From Bacteroidales bacterium UBA1204 (GTDB lineage: Bacteria; Bacteroidota; Bacteroidia; Bacteroidales; F082): a DNA stretch of 7,173 nt. Of the stretch, positions 6,119 through 7,173 are shown in pieces. The stretch is from positions 728 to 7,900 of the forward strand of contig DBXU01000161.1 of assembly GCA_002310075.1 (NCBI GenBank), written 5' to 3'. A program made the translations under genes and the position numbers. Position 1 is the stretch's first letter, and each line of letters opens with the position of its first letter. A model generated the notes under the pieces. That model saw nothing but the letters and a program-made list of their open reading frames with translations, had not been told where the DNA came from and did no database searches.

Positions 6119-7036
6119 TTATTTCTTAAACCTCGGATGATAACTCAACAAAGTATCGCGCAATAACTCGTCTGAGATATGCGTGTAGATTTCCGTTGTG
6201 CTGACACTAGAATGCCCTAGCATTTGCTGAACTGCCAACAGATTAGCGCCGCCTTCAAGTAGGTGGGTGGCGAAACTATGTCTGAAGGTGTGCGGGCTGA
6301 TGGTCTTGGTGATACCGTTTTTCTCGGCGAGGTCTTTTACGATGAGAAAGACCATCTGTCGGGTGAGTCCAGTGCCACGGCTGTTGAGGAAAACGGTGTC
6401 GGTGAACTTAGGTTTAACTTTGATATGTAAGCGAGCTCCTTCAATGTATTGGAAGAGGATCTTTAGGCTGTTGTCGCCGATGGGCACCAAACGTTCTTTG
6501 CTGCCTTTGCCGAAGATGCGAAGAAATCCGTCCGACCTGAAAATATTGCTGATTTGGAGGTTGGTAAGCTCTGAGACACGGAGCCCACAGCCGTATAGCA
6601 CCTCAATCATGGCTTTGTTGCGGTGCCCATTGGGCTGACTGAGGTCAATGCTGTCGATCATCTTTTGGATTTCCTCATAGGTGAGTACCTCGGGGAGGTG
6701 CCGTCCCATGGTAGGAGAGGAGATGAGCAGGGTGGGGTCTTTGTCGATGAGCGCCTCTTGGTCGAGGTAACGATAGAAAGACTTCAAGCCGGAGAGGATC
6801 CTGGCTTGTGAGGTGGCGCCGATATTCAGGTCATAGAGATAGGCAAAGAAGTTCTCAATGGTGTCCTGTTGTATGTCGTGAAGCGCTGTCGAGAGGTTTT
6901 CCGCTTTGAGATATTGCAGGAACAGGCTCACATCGTGCACATAAGCCTCTATGCTGTTGTCGGACAGCGAAAGCTCCAGACGCAGATAATCGGCGAAGTG
7001 CTTGATGAGGTTCGGCGTGATATTGACCTGATCCAT
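6119..7036 (-). CDS. xerD: Site-specific tyrosine recombinase XerD
   Basis: Cytoplasmic DNA recombinase that, with a XerC-type partner, acts at dif to resolve chromosome dimers at division. The 305-residue length is typical. The N-terminal SAM-like core-binding domain (about 5-100) contains SLSDNSIEAYVHDVSLFLQY and the GLKSFYRYL helix. The catalytic domain (about 110-305) carries the full active set: Arg153 in GCGLRVSEL, Lys177 in GKGSKERLVP, His249 and Arg252 in SPHTFRHSFATHLLEGG, His275 in MLGHSSVSTTEIY, and the nucleophile Tyr284. Start and stop are clear: the ATG at 7036 lies 13 nt after a perfect -7 box, and the stop overlaps a possible kdsA start by one base. With no cargo, att site or phage gene nearby, it reads as the chromosomal housekeeping recombinase, not an integrase. 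XerC and XerD paralogues are hard to separate by eye, so the letter is less certain than the family. Confidence 0.93.
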   Translation of the reverse strand: MDQVNITPNLIKHFADYLRLELSLSDNSIEAYVHDVSLFLQYLKAENLSTALHDIQQDTIENFFAYLYDLNIGATSQARILSGLKSFYRYLDQEALIDKDPTLLISSPTMGRHLPEVLTYEEIQKMIDSIDLSQPNGHRNKAMIEVLYGCGLRVSELTNLQISNIFRSDGFLRIFGKGSKERLVPIGDNSLKILFQYIEGARLHIKVKPKFTDTVFLNSRGTGLTRQMVFLIVKDLAEKNGITKTISPHTFRHSFATHLLEGGANLLAVQQMLGHSSVSTTEIYTHISDELLRDTLLSYHPRFKK

Positions 7037-7049
7037 TGTTTTGTTTTTG

Positions 7050-7057
7050 CAAAGATA
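7050..7057 (-). promoter_or_regulatory. xerD: Putative -7 box of the xerD promoter
   Basis: On the minus strand, TATCTTTG (7057-7050) is a perfect Bacteroidetes -7 box ending 13 nt before the xerD ATG. The surrounding 15 nt (7044-7058) are identical to 6102-6116 in front of kdsA. A TTTA at 7083-7080, 22 nt upstream, is the nearest thing to a -33 box and lies inside the loop of the preceding terminator. Confidence 0.6.
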
Positions 7058-7059
7058 CG

Positions 7060-7094
7060 AAAAAAAAGGACGCGAGACCTAAAGCCTCGCGTCC
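7060..7094 (-). terminator. Rho-independent terminator of the gene entering from the right
   Basis: GGACGCGAG (7068-7076) and CTCGCGTCC (7086-7094) form a perfect 9-bp GC-rich stem with a 9-nt loop. On the minus strand the stem is followed by eight T residues (complement of A at 7060-7067). It lies 25 nt beyond the stop codon of the partial gene at 7120-7173. The T run stops 2 nt before the xerD -7 box, so termination and initiation are packed together. Confidence 0.88.
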
Positions 7095-7119
7095 CGTGTC
7101 ATAATGTCACGCGTCCCTA

Positions 7120-7173
7120 TCAATCCAGTGTGTGGATGACGAGGCCAGAGCGCAGTTTAGGCTCAAACCAAGT
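7120..7173 (-). CDS. C-terminal 17 residues of an unidentified protein (gene continues beyond window)
   Basis: On the minus strand, the frame entering from the window edge reads TWFEPKLRSGLVIHTLD and then TGA, with a second in-frame stop TAG immediately after. A terminator follows 25 nt downstream, as expected for a gene end. Seventeen residues are too few to name a family. A second frame is also open from the edge to a TGA near 7107, so the choice of frame rests on the more protein-like composition and the tandem stops. It is transcribed in the same direction as xerD and kdsA but separated from them by the terminator. Confidence 0.5.
   Translation of the reverse strand, partial: TWFEPKLRSGLVIHTLD

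Noticed and set aside
6119..7036. XerD as an integrase marking a genomic island
   Set aside because: Length and motifs fit the housekeeping Xer recombinase. There is no tRNA gene, direct-repeat att site, phage or cargo gene in the window, and it sits next to kdsA.
1..7173. A new multi-gene defence, toxin-antitoxin or secondary-metabolite system
   Set aside because: The genes fall into several separate transcription units with housekeeping or generic envelope roles, and no group of unknown genes is co-transcribed here.

Overview
The window looks like an ordinary chromosomal segment of a member of the Bacteroidetes, most likely order Bacteroidales. The evidence is the repeated promoter element TAnnTTTG (the Bacteroidetes -7 box) upstream of most transcription units, the near absence of Shine-Dalgarno sequences, a secreted protein resembling the Bacteroidetes family DUF4831, and a kdsA gene implying an LPS-bearing Gram-negative cell. 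Genus cannot be determined from this sequence.

Layout. Bases 1-633 hold the C-terminal half of a seryl-tRNA synthetase (serS), followed after 2 nt by a family-2 glycosyltransferase with two C-terminal membrane helices (636-1577). A strong hairpin at 1584-1641 terminates this unit and also the convergent minus-strand gene, which encodes a small protein with an ExoX-C-terminal-like N-terminus and an extraordinarily acidic, Phe-rich tail (1653-2084). Next on the minus strand is a four-helix DMT/DUF486 membrane protein (2169-2540). It is divergent from a sodium:solute symporter (2633-4111) across a tight back-to-back promoter region. The symporter is followed by a secreted DUF4831-like protein (4166-5251) with its own promoter. 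A bidirectional GCAA-loop terminator separates that gene from a convergent minus-strand pair: xerD (6119-7036), then kdsA (5280-6092, or 6119 with a longer start). The last 54 bases are the 3' end of another minus-strand gene, closed by a hairpin terminator that abuts the xerD promoter.

How the genes relate. serS (translation), xerD (chromosome dimer resolution) and kdsA (Kdo synthesis for LPS) are housekeeping genes. The glycosyltransferase probably builds a polyprenyl-phosphate-linked sugar for the envelope. The symporter, DUF486 protein and DUF4831-like protein are envelope-associated with unknown substrates or roles. I see no phage, insertion sequence, CRISPR array, toxin-antitoxin pair, RNA gene or defence cassette, and no convincing new multi-gene system. 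The items most worth a second look are the unusual class of SerRS, the acidic-tail protein, the back-to-back promoters at 2564-2611, and a 15-nt promoter sequence shared exactly by xerD and kdsA that changes the likely kdsA start.
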